DNA from: Verrucomicrobiota bacterium
Lineage (GTDB): Bacteria; Verrucomicrobiota; Verrucomicrobiia; Opitutales; Opitutaceae
DNA: 38,343 nucleotides
Assembly (NCBI GenBank): GCA_030832235.1
Contig: JAURJO010000110.1
Span: forward strand, 1 to 38,343
Reading direction: 5' to 3'
Shown: positions 31,776-38,343 of the stretch, one piece after another
How positions within the stretch are numbered: position 1 is the stretch's first letter
Layout of the letters: every line of letters begins with the position of its first letter
Position numbers and translations under genes: made by a program
Notes under the pieces: model-generated
Seen by the model: the letters and a program-made list of their open reading frames with translations, nothing else
Databases searched by the model: none
What the model was told of the DNA's origin: nothing

Positions 31776-33170
31776 ATGACGTCCTCCCCATACCCGCCGT
31801 CCACGCGCCTCCGGGTGGCGGTCGCGGGTTTGAGCCTCACGGTGCTTGTTTTCGCGGTGGTGGTCGGCGCCGCGACGTGGCGGCTGCGGGTCGGACTGAA
31901 GGAGCAGATCCTCAACCGCGAGGCGGCGACGCTTTCCGCCGTCGCCTCAATGCAGCTCGATCTCGGTGCGGCCGAATATGGAACCGTCGCGGTGGGCGAG
32001 GTGCCCGGCGCCTTGCTGGTGGCGGTCCTGCGGACGGCGCGGCTGCGTGACGTCGCGGCCGTGCGGATCTTCGACGCCCGTGGCGGGTTGAACTCCTCCG
32101 ACGGTATACTCGGCGAGCTGCCCCCGCCGAAACCGGCGGATTGGGGGCGGGTTGCGGCGGGCGAGTCGTTCGCGCGGTTGCTGCCGGGACCACCGCCGGA
32201 GGAAATCCTTCTTCCCGCGTCGGCCGCGAGGGAGGCGGGTCTGCTGGAGGCGTGGGTGTCGCTGCACCGGGGCGGGAGCGACGCGCCGGCGGGCGCGGCG
32301 CAGTTCCTCCTTTCGGCGGCGCCGGTGCGGGCCGAGCTCGCGGCGCACGATGATCGACTGTGGCTGCAGGCCGCGATCGCGTGGGCGGCCGGGTCCTGCG
32401 TGATCGTGATCGGGGTGGCCTGGGCCTTCCGCCGACTCGCGGCCGCGAACCGGGAACTAGCCACGCGCACCGCCGACCTCGAACGCGCCAACCGTGAACT
32501 GGTTCTCTCGGCCAAGACTTCCGCGCTCGGGGCGGTCGCGGCCCACCTGGTGCACGAGCTCAAGAGCCCCTTGGCCGGACTCGAGCAGTACGTCGCGGCG
32601 CAAGGAGCCGCCGGCGCCGAGGATGGGGGAACGGAACTACGGGCGGCCTCGGAACTCACGCGCCGGCTGCGCACCATGGTCAATGAGGCGGTCGGGGTGA
32701 TGCGGGACGAGCAGGCCGGCGCCTCGTTCGAGCTGACCTGCGAGGAATTACTCGAGGTCGTCGCCTCGCGGGTGCGCCCCGAGCTCGCGCGCGCCGGAGT
32801 GAGCTTGGAGCCCGCCGGTGAAGCGGCCGTGCGGGTCGATGGTCGCCGTGCCAACCTTGCGATGCTGGTGCTGAAGAATTTGGTGCAGAACGCGGCCGAG
32901 GCCGCGCCCCGCGGCGGTCGCGTGCGGATGCGCGGCGGCGCTGGCGTCGATGGATCCGTGGAGTTTTTGGTCGAGGACGACGGACCGGGATTGCCGGAGA
33001 CCGTGCGATCGCGGCTCTTCGAGCCCTGCGTTTCCGGCAAGCCCGGCGGCACGGGCATCGGTCTCGCCCTCAGCCACCGGCTGGCCCGGCAAGCGGGAGG
33101 CCGGCTCGAATTGGTGCGCTCCGGTTCCTCGGGGACCTGCTTCCGCCTTGTCTTGGAAAGGGAGCCGTGA
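31776..33170 (+). CDS. Membrane-bound sensor histidine kinase
   Basis: A 464-residue kinase. Two transmembrane segments (about 14-36 and 196-218) flank a periplasmic sensor of about 160 residues without a recognised fold. The cytoplasmic part has a short coiled coil (AANRELATRTADLERANREL), then the H-box VHELKSPLAGL with the phosphorylated His260, the N-box NLVQNAAEA (368-376), the G1 box EDDGPGLP (400-407), the F box LFEP (414-417) and G2 GGTGIGLALS (424-433). The set is that of the NtrB-like HATPase family. It is the natural partner of the sigma54 response regulator at 28616-30037, separated by two genes. No HAMP or PAS domain was identified. Confidence 0.92.
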   Translation: MTSSPYPPSTRLRVAVAGLSLTVLVFAVVVGAATWRLRVGLKEQILNREAATLSAVASMQLDLGAAEYGTVAVGEVPGALLVAVLRTARLRDVAAVRIFDARGGLNSSDGILGELPPPKPADWGRVAAGESFARLLPGPPPEEILLPASAAREAGLLEAWVSLHRGGSDAPAGAAQFLLSAAPVRAELAAHDDRLWLQAAIAWAAGSCVIVIGVAWAFRRLAAANRELATRTADLERANRELVLSAKTSALGAVAAHLVHELKSPLAGLEQYVAAQGAAGAEDGGTELRAASELTRRLRTMVNEAVGVMRDEQAGASFELTCEELLEVVASRVRPELARAGVSLEPAGEAAVRVDGRRANLAMLVLKNLVQNAAEAAPRGGRVRMRGGAGVDGSVEFLVEDDGPGLPETVRSRLFEPCVSGKPGGTGIGLALSHRLARQAGGRLELVRSGSSGTCFRLVLEREP

Positions 33171-33175
33171 TTCCT

Positions 33176-33192
33176 GCGCAGCCTGCGCTTTT
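33176..33192 (+). terminator. Short hairpin with T4, possible weak terminator after the kinase
   Basis: A 5-bp stem gcgca / tgcgc with loop gcc, followed by four T, six bases after the kinase stop. The short stem makes it doubtful. Confidence 0.35.
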
Positions 33193-33239
33193 GGACGAAA
33201 CCACTCGGGGCGCGGGAACCTGATTCCCGCCGACGCGGG

Positions 33240-35207
33240 ATGCCCGGCCATCCGGCACTCCTCCGGCTGCTGGCGCTCGCGGCTGGCCTGTTCACCCAGC
33301 GGCTCGCGGCGCAGGAGGGCTCCCTGCAGTGGGCGCTCACCTTGCAGGGCTGGTCGGTATCCTCGCCCGCGGTGAGCCCCGACGGGGCGACGATCTACGT
33401 CGGTGTCGAGACGAGGACCGCGGGCCGTCTGGTCGCGGTGGCGGCGGACGGCTCGGTGCGTTGGAGCATCCTGCGGCCCGACGGCATCAGTGCGTCGCCG
33501 GCGGTGGGCGCCGACGGCACGATTTACGCCGGGTGCTACGACGGGAAGCTCTACGCGATCAATCCAGCCAACGGGGCGATCCGGTGGCAGTACGACGCGG
33601 GCTCCTTCATCGTGAGCTCGCCGGCGATCGCGGCGGATGGCACGGTTTATTTCGGCGCGGGGGACGGGCGGTTGCACGCCGTCGACGCTCGCGGCGCGCT
33701 TCGCTGGACCTTTCAGACCGGGGATTGGGTCGAGTCCTCCCCGGCGCTGGGCCCTGATGGCACGGTTTATTTCGGTTCGCGGGACCGCGCTTTCTACGCG
33801 ATCGCCCCCGATGGGCGGGAGAAATGGCGTTTCGCCTCGGCCGGCGCGGTCACGGGTTCCCCGGCGCTGGGCGCCGACGGTACCATTTACTTTGGATCTG
33901 CCGACCAGCGCATGTACGCATTGTTCCCCGACGGACGGAAGCGCTGGGACCATTTCACCAACGGCGACATCCAGGCGTCTCCCGTGCTCGGCGCCGATGG
34001 CGCGGTTTACTTCGCGGCGCTCGACGCATCCTTCTACGCGCTGGAGCCGGACTCGGGTGCGCTCCGCTGGCGCGTGCCGCTCAACACCAACAGCGTGTCG
34101 ACGGCGGCCGTGCGGTCGGACGGGGCCGTCGTGGTTGGTGGCGACGACGGGATCGTGCGCGCGCTTAATCCGGCGGATGGTTCCGTGCGTTGGCTCTTCG
34201 ACACCCGCAAGGCGGTGCCCGACGACACCATCGATTCCTCACCGCTGCTCGCGCCGGACGGCTCCGTCTACTTTTCATCGCTCGACGGCCGCCTCTACAA
34301 ACTCCGGGGCAACGGCCTCGGGCTTTCCGAGGTTTCGAACTGGCCCGCATTCCGCGGGGACGCCCGCCGCAGCGGTCGTTCCCTGTTCGGGGCGGGCCTG
34401 GGACGTCTGCTCAACCTTTCGGTGCGCGCTCCGGTTGGCGCCCGGGAGACGTTGATCACGGGCTTCGTGGTGCAGGGTGCGGCGGCCAAGGCCTATCTCG
34501 TGCGAGGAGTCGGTCCGGGCTTGGAAGGCTTCGGCGTGGTGGGCTACATGCCGGACCCTAGGCTGGACCTATACGCGGGAGCCACGCGAATCGGAGGCAA
34601 CGACAACTGGGAGGATGCCCCGCCCGGTCTTTCCGTTTCCGACACCGCCGCGGCGGTCGGAGCATTCCCGTTGCTGCCGGGCAGCCGCGACGCCGCGATC
34701 GTTGTCGCGCTTTCCCCCGGCGCGTACTCCGCACACCTGCGAGCGGTGGATGATGCCGGCGGGGTGACGCTGTTCGAAGCCTACGACGCGATCGGCGGGG
34801 ATCCCATCAGCCGGTTTATCAATCTTTCCCTGCGCGGTCGTGCGGGGGAAGGGGACTCCACATTGATTTCCGGCGTCGTGGTGGGTGGAACGGGACTGGT
34901 GAACCTCCTGCTCCGGGCGGTCGGTCCCGGCCTCCGACTTTTCGGGGTCGATGGGGTGCTGGAGCGCCCGCGGATCTCCTTCTACAACGGGGCCACCCTT
35001 GTGAAAACGAACGAGGGCTGGTCCGGTGTCCCCAACGCCGCCGATCTGGCGGGTGCGGCCCGGGCTTCCGGGGCTTTCCCTCTTGGAGCGGGCAGCGCGG
35101 ACGCGGCCCTTACCGTGGTGGTTCCCCCGGGACCCTATACCATCCACGTGGCGGGAGTCGACGGTGTCGCAGGCGAGGTGCTGACCGAGGTCTACGTGCT
35201 GCGGTAA
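33240..35207 (+). CDS. Exported PQQ-like propeller protein with two tandem C-terminal modules
   Basis: A 655-residue secreted protein. The signal peptide is residues 1-24 (hydrophobic ALLRLLALAAGLF). Residues about 30-375 hold eight repeats of the type SSPALGPDGTVYFGS with a following ..FYAI.PDG...W, which fits an eight-bladed beta-propeller of the PQQ-like family; no catalytic residues of true PQQ dehydrogenases are evident. Two homologous modules of about 130 residues follow, from about 388 and about 523, each with NLS.R, a GFVV or GVVV strand and an LLRAVGPGL or similar segment. Modules like these end many exported proteins in Opitutaceae (recalled). The ATG at 33240 lies close to mutually exclusive hairpins. 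The function is unknown; surface binding or adhesion is possible. Confidence 0.82.
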   Translation: MPGHPALLRLLALAAGLFTQRLAAQEGSLQWALTLQGWSVSSPAVSPDGATIYVGVETRTAGRLVAVAADGSVRWSILRPDGISASPAVGADGTIYAGCYDGKLYAINPANGAIRWQYDAGSFIVSSPAIAADGTVYFGAGDGRLHAVDARGALRWTFQTGDWVESSPALGPDGTVYFGSRDRAFYAIAPDGREKWRFASAGAVTGSPALGADGTIYFGSADQRMYALFPDGRKRWDHFTNGDIQASPVLGADGAVYFAALDASFYALEPDSGALRWRVPLNTNSVSTAAVRSDGAVVVGGDDGIVRALNPADGSVRWLFDTRKAVPDDTIDSSPLLAPDGSVYFSSLDGRLYKLRGNGLGLSEVSNWPAFRGDARRSGRSLFGAGLGRLLNLSVRAPVGARETLITGFVVQGAAAKAYLVRGVGPGLEGFGVVGYMPDPRLDLYAGATRIGGNDNWEDAPPGLSVSDTAAAVGAFPLLPGSRDAAIVVALSPGAYSAHLRAVDDAGGVTLFEAYDAIGGDPISRFINLSLRGRAGEGDSTLISGVVVGGTGLVNLLLRAVGPGLRLFGVDGVLERPRISFYNGATLVKTNEGWSGVPNAADLAGAARASGAFPLGAGSADAALTVVVPPGPYTIHVAGVDGVAGEVLTEVYVLR

Positions 35208-35297
35208 GGCGCCGGCGGTCATTCTCCCGAGGGGAAACTGCTTGCCACTGCCGAAGTGTGGACCGGACACTCCGCGGCTTCCCTCCCAGCAAACCAC

Positions 35298-35319
35298 GCG
35301 GGCCACGGCCCGCTTTTTT
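35298..35319 (+). terminator. Terminator-like hairpin directly before the RGG gene
   Basis: Stem gcgggcc (35298-35304) / ggcccgc (35307-35313) followed by six T (35314-35319). It ends seven bases before an ATG, so it acts either as terminator of the propeller gene or as a leader element of the RGG gene. Confidence 0.75.
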
Positions 35320-35326
35320 GGACGAC

Positions 35327-37237
35327 ATGGACGACAACGCCACGAACGAGAACCAGCCCGCCGCCGACTTCAACAAGATCGACCTGAGTCAGCTGCAGGG
35401 CTTCAACTTCGGCACGCAATGGACCCAGGATAAGACGGTCCCGGGCGATCGCCGCTCATCGGAGGATCGTCCGCGCCGCGATGGCGGTGGCTTCGACCGC
35501 CGTGATCGGCGTGGATTTCGCCGTCCGGCCGGAGAAGGCGGTGGTGATGCTGGCCCGGGAGGGCCCGGCGGTCCGGGGCGTCGCGATGAGGGTGGCGAGC
35601 GCCGTTTCCGCGGTGGTGGCCCCGGTGGTTTTCGTGATGGTCCGCGACGCGAAGGTGGACCGCGTGACGGCGGCCAGCGCGAGGGTGGCGGCGAACGCGG
35701 TGGTTTCCGGCGCGGGCCCGGTGGCCCTCAGTTCGGAGGCCGTGGCGCGCCGCAATTCGGTCCGTACGAGAGCCCCTATTTCACGGCGACGTTCTATCCG
35801 GAGGATGCGAGCTTCAACACGCTCGTGCAGACGATCCGGAAGTCATGCCGCACGGTGGAGCTATTCGAGATCGCGCGCACGGTCGTGGCCAAAAACGACC
35901 GGTTCGTGGTGGTGCTCGGGCATCGCGCTCCCGCCGGCGCACCCGCTACGGCGGAGGCCGCGGCGAAACCGGTGTTCCACATCTCGGTGCCGGATGGGCT
36001 GCCGTTCGAAACCGACGAGGCGGCGGTCGCGCACGTGATGGCGAATCATCTCGAGCGTTTCTTCGATCGCGCGGACGTCGAGGTCGAGGCGCCGAAAGGC
36101 AGCTACCAAGTGATCAACCGTTGCGGCGTCACCGGCGAGTTGCTCGGGCCGCCCAATTACCATCGTTACAACCAGATGGTGCAGCAGCACTACACCTCGA
36201 AGCTGAGCGGCCGGATGGGCCCGGAGGCTTTTCGCAGCCGCATCGAGACGGTGCGGGATCCCGAGCTGGTGAACCAGTGGCTGGCCAAGATGAAGAAGGC
36301 CACCCGCTACACGTGGAAGCTTTCCGACGCGGCGGCCGCGCCCGCGGCCCCCGCCTCCGAGACCCCGACCGAGGCTCCCGCGGCGGACGCCCCGGCTCCG
36401 GCTGCTCCGGCGGCCCCGTTCTTCGACACCCTCGAGGACGCTCGCCTGCACCTGCTCACGCACGCGCGTGAAAAGGTGGTGCGCACCGCGGAGAACGCCC
36501 GCTTCACCGGCCGTCTCCTCGAGACCCTGCCGCCGGGCGAGATTCACCGCGCGGTGGAGGGCGCGTTGGAGCGCCAGCGCCGGTTCCCGCTGGACACCGC
36601 CAATGGCCTGCGCGGCCGTTTGCGCCGCGAGCACTTCACGATCTTCAAGAAGGGCTCCAAGGGCGTTTCGTACGTCTGCGCGGTGAAGCGGAAGTTCCGC
36701 GTGCCGGGCCAGACTTTCTCCGACAGCATCGGTGCCCTCATCGCCTACATCGAGGCCAACCCGATGGTGCGCGCGGGCGAGCTGCCGGCCAAGTTCCTCG
36801 GCATCAAGCCCGCCGCGGCCCCGGCGGGGGCGGCTCCTTCCGACGCCGCGGCCTCCGATGCTCCGGCCGTCCCCGCGGTCGCTCCCGAGCAAGCGGTGCC
36901 GAAGGCGGAGGAGTTCAGCATTGATGACCGCGCGCGTCTCGCGCGCCTGCAGGGCGATCTGGTCTGGCTGGTACGCGAGGGTTACGTCACCGAGTTCATC
37001 GATGGCCGTCTCTTCGCCCCGCCGGTCATGGTTGAGGCTCGCAAGAAGGAGATCGAGGCCGAGGAGCACGACCCGGAAAACTTCCCGGAGGCTCCCGCTT
37101 CCGCCGAGGCTCCGGCCGCAGAATCCGCCCCCGCGGAGGCCGCGGCCGTCGCCCAGCCGGTCGCCGATGCCGCTCCCGCTTCACCGGAGGCCGCGCCCGA
37201 GACGCCGGCCGAGGGCAATCCTCCCGCCGGGAACTGA
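35327..37237 (+). CDS. RGG-rich three-module protein of unknown function
   Basis: A 636-residue cytoplasmic protein. Residues 1-40 start with ADFNKIDLSQLQGFNFGTQW. Residues 41-145 are rich in Arg and Gly with many RGG/GGR/FR units (about a hundred residues of low complexity), a typical RNA-binding and condensate-forming composition. Three folded parts follow, separated by Ala/Pro linkers: about 146-332 (YFTATFYPEDASFNTLVQTI), 364-495 (FFDTLEDARLHLLTHAREK) and 528-580 (LQGDLVWLVREGYVTEFIDG). The last resembles a small winged-helix segment. No known domain is recognised. Similar proteins seem to be conserved in Opitutales (memory, not searched). A role in RNA metabolism is inferred. The ATG at 35327 is preferred over longer readings, which translate repeat sequence; its weak Shine-Dalgarno (gga) touches the T-run of the hairpin before it. 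Confidence 0.8.
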   Translation: MDDNATNENQPAADFNKIDLSQLQGFNFGTQWTQDKTVPGDRRSSEDRPRRDGGGFDRRDRRGFRRPAGEGGGDAGPGGPGGPGRRDEGGERRFRGGGPGGFRDGPRREGGPRDGGQREGGGERGGFRRGPGGPQFGGRGAPQFGPYESPYFTATFYPEDASFNTLVQTIRKSCRTVELFEIARTVVAKNDRFVVVLGHRAPAGAPATAEAAAKPVFHISVPDGLPFETDEAAVAHVMANHLERFFDRADVEVEAPKGSYQVINRCGVTGELLGPPNYHRYNQMVQQHYTSKLSGRMGPEAFRSRIETVRDPELVNQWLAKMKKATRYTWKLSDAAAAPAAPASETPTEAPAADAPAPAAPAAPFFDTLEDARLHLLTHAREKVVRTAENARFTGRLLETLPPGEIHRAVEGALERQRRFPLDTANGLRGRLRREHFTIFKKGSKGVSYVCAVKRKFRVPGQTFSDSIGALIAYIEANPMVRAGELPAKFLGIKPAAAPAGAAPSDAAASDAPAVPAVAPEQAVPKAEEFSIDDRARLARLQGDLVWLVREGYVTEFIDGRLFAPPVMVEARKKEIEAEEHDPENFPEAPASAEAPAAESAPAEAAAVAQPVADAAPASPEAAPETPAEGNPPAGN

Positions 37238-37258
37238 TCCCGTTTCCGTGTTTTGATT

Positions 37259-37293
37259 TCGCCAGCGGGGTTCGCTCCGCTGGCGATTTTTTT
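37259..37293 (+). terminator. Rho-independent terminator between the RGG gene and tsaE
   Basis: A 10-bp perfect stem, tcgccagcgg (37259-37268) / ccgctggcga (37277-37286), followed by seven T. It sits 21 bases after the RGG gene stop and directly at the stop of the convergent tsaE. Confidence 0.9.
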
Positions 37294-37733
37294 CACGCAC
37301 GCAGCCGCACGTGGTGCGCGTGTTCCGGGCCGATTGAAAGGTCGAGGTGCAGCGCTCCCACGGGGAGCCAGGTCGCGACCTTCTCCGGCCACTCCACCGC
37401 CAGGCACCACGGCGGTTCCATGAAATCCTCGATCAGCAAATCCTCGACTTCACGCGCCGATTCCAGCCGGTAGGCGTCCAGGTGCAGCAGATTCGTTTTA
37501 CCGCGGTGCAGCGTGAAAATGTTGAAGGTCGGGCTGGTGACGCCGCCGTCGACTCCGAGCCCCCGCGCCAAACCCTGCACGAAGGTCGTCTTGCCCACCC
37601 CGAGATCACCGTGGAGGGCCACCACGGATCCGGGTGACAAGGCGGCGCCAAACTCGGTCGCGAGCGAGCGCGTCTCCTCGGCCGACCGGGTGGTCACTCC
37701 GGCGCGCAGTTTATCGAAAATGCTCGTAGCCAT
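37293..37733 (-). CDS. tsaE: tRNA threonylcarbamoyladenosine biosynthesis ATPase TsaE
   Basis: The ATPase of the TsaBDE complex that adds threonylcarbamoyl to A37 of ANN-decoding tRNAs. The 146-residue protein has Walker A GDLGVGKTTFVQGLARGLGV (about residues 42-61), the conserved SPTFNIFTLH strand, HLDAYRLES and VEWPEKVATWLP, all TsaE hallmarks. The length is normal. The ATG at 37733 lies 23 bases inside the end of thiL, so the two genes are coupled in one operon. Its stop abuts the terminator hairpin of the convergent gene, which may serve both directions as a stem but has a T-run only on the plus strand. Confidence 0.96.
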   Translation of the reverse strand: MATSIFDKLRAGVTTRSAEETRSLATEFGAALSPGSVVALHGDLGVGKTTFVQGLARGLGVDGGVTSPTFNIFTLHRGKTNLLHLDAYRLESAREVEDLLIEDFMEPPWCLAVEWPEKVATWLPVGALHLDLSIGPEHAHHVRLRA

Positions 37734-38343
37734 GCAGGGAGGAGAGGGACCGCGCGCCGGTTTGGCGCCGAGTGACCGGACAAAAGCGGCCGATGCACGT
37801 CAGCCGCACCCGCGGGAACCGCCGCCGCCACGATGATTCCAGGGCCGCGCGGGACGCGCGGGACGCCACCGAGAAGAGCAACTCGTAATCCTCGCCCTCG
37901 GAGAGGGCTGAGCGGGCGGTGGCGCCCTTCCGTCGCGGGAGACGTTCCAGTTCCAAGTTAGGAAAGGTTCCCGGCGGTGTGAGCGCCGCGAGGTCCTTCG
38001 CGAGACCGTCGCTCAGGTCCATCATCGATCGCACGGCTTTCCGACGGGCGAGCCACTCGCCCTCGGCCAGGCGCGGGGTGAAGGCGTGGTGGTGGCCGGA
38101 AGCGCGGCTGTTACCGAGCTCTCCCGTGACGTAGATCCAGTCGCCTTTCCGGGCGCCGGTGCGGGTGAGAACACGGCGGCCCGTGGCGGTGCCGAGCAAG
38201 GTGAGGCTCGCCGCCAGCGCGCCCGGCGCCTCGGCGATGTCGCCGCCCACGACCGTGACCCCATGGCGGCGAGCGGCGGCGGCGAGTCCTCTATAGAAAC
38301 GCTCCAGCCAGCGGACGCGCACGCGCGCATCGAGTGTGACGGC
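37711..38343 (-). CDS. thiL: Thiamine-monophosphate kinase, partial (N-terminus outside the window)
   Basis: Phosphorylates thiamine monophosphate to thiamine diphosphate. The reverse frame is open to the window edge; 210 residues are visible and the N-terminal third is missing. Visible motifs are VRWLERFYRGLAAAARRHGV with VVGGDIAEAPG (nucleotide and Mg sites), MMDLSDGLAKDLAALT, and GEDYELLFSV, all standard ThiL segments. The visible part is otherwise intact. It overlaps tsaE by 23 bases, forming a two-gene operon of cofactor and tRNA-modification functions, a pairing that is seen in other Verrucomicrobia (recalled). Confidence 0.94.
   Translation of the reverse strand, partial: AVTLDARVRVRWLERFYRGLAAAARRHGVTVVGGDIAEAPGALAASLTLLGTATGRRVLTRTGARKGDWIYVTGELGNSRASGHHHAFTPRLAEGEWLARRKAVRSMMDLSDGLAKDLAALTPPGTFPNLELERLPRRKGATARSALSEGEDYELLFSVASRASRAALESSWRRRFPRVRLTCIGRFCPVTRRQTGARSLSSLHGYEHFR

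Noticed and set aside
35861..37069. Minus-strand open frame of 402 codons opposite the RGG protein
   Set aside because: The plus strand has the consistent module layout and flanking terminators; the minus frame has no motif.
1..38343. CRISPR arrays, tRNA or rRNA genes and phage genes
   Set aside because: None was seen on reading: no regularly spaced direct repeats, no tRNA-like cloverleaf, no rRNA-like sequence and no capsid or integrase motif.

Overview
This GC-rich window looks like a piece of a chromosome from a Verrucomicrobia/Opitutaceae-type bacterium. That placement is an inference. It rests on the large TonB-dependent receptor with a plug that follows a 'QLTPFTVN'-type N-terminus, on a secreted sulfatase and a Tat-exported xylose-isomerase-like protein, on a pentaheme cytochrome next to a beta-propeller of the kind common in the PVC superphylum, on Opitutus-style exported repeat modules, and on a lineage-type RGG-rich protein. 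No rRNA, tRNA, CRISPR array, transposase gene or phage gene was seen.

Layout. (1) 1-4142, minus strand: the N-terminus of an AsmA-like envelope protein, then a compact MFS transporter > PfkB sugar kinase > secreted sulfatase operon, read leftwards. (2) 4143-9510: a dispersed repeat, a 3-methyladenine DNA glycosylase, then a minus-strand run of a single-chain exonuclease (metallo-beta-lactamase)-DNA ligase fusion, a DUF3108 envelope protein and a GT9 heptosyltransferase. (3) 9511-14949: a repeat-filled spacer, a Tat-exported DegT-family aminotransferase, a pair of palindromic hairpins, and a 1075-residue TonB-dependent receptor. (4) 15148-18225: an enoyl-CoA hydratase divergent from a family III CoA-transferase, then a fragment of a second TonB-dependent receptor. 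(5) 18565-23086: an overlapping three-gene operon of a Tat-exported TIM barrel, a pentaheme cytochrome c and a beta-propeller dehydrogenase-like protein. (6) 23087-24582: repeats, then a PAS-HTH regulator coupled to a small unknown protein. (7) 25256-28561: purK-purE, then an ECF sigma factor overlapping two small membrane-anchored proteins. (8) 28616-33170: a sigma54-type response regulator, a small exported coiled-coil protein behind a near-consensus sigma54 site, an outer-membrane-barrel candidate and a histidine kinase. (9) 33240-37237: an exported eight-repeat propeller protein and an RGG-rich three-module protein. (10) 37293-38343, minus strand: thiL (partial) and tsaE, overlapping.

How the genes fit together. 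Many neighbours overlap by a few bases (ATGA, TTGA or GTGA junctions), so several strips are probably translationally coupled operons. The cell appears to take up and process sulfated or complex carbohydrates (sulfatase, kinase, transporter, receptor, exported oxidoreductase-like proteins). The parts most likely to be undescribed are the single-chain nuclease-ligase, the sigma54 two-component locus with its small exported coiled-coil protein, the ECF sigma unit whose partner carries an internal 31-residue duplication, and the RGG protein whose start codon sits directly behind a terminator-like hairpin. All functional statements come from motif reading by eye. No database search was run.
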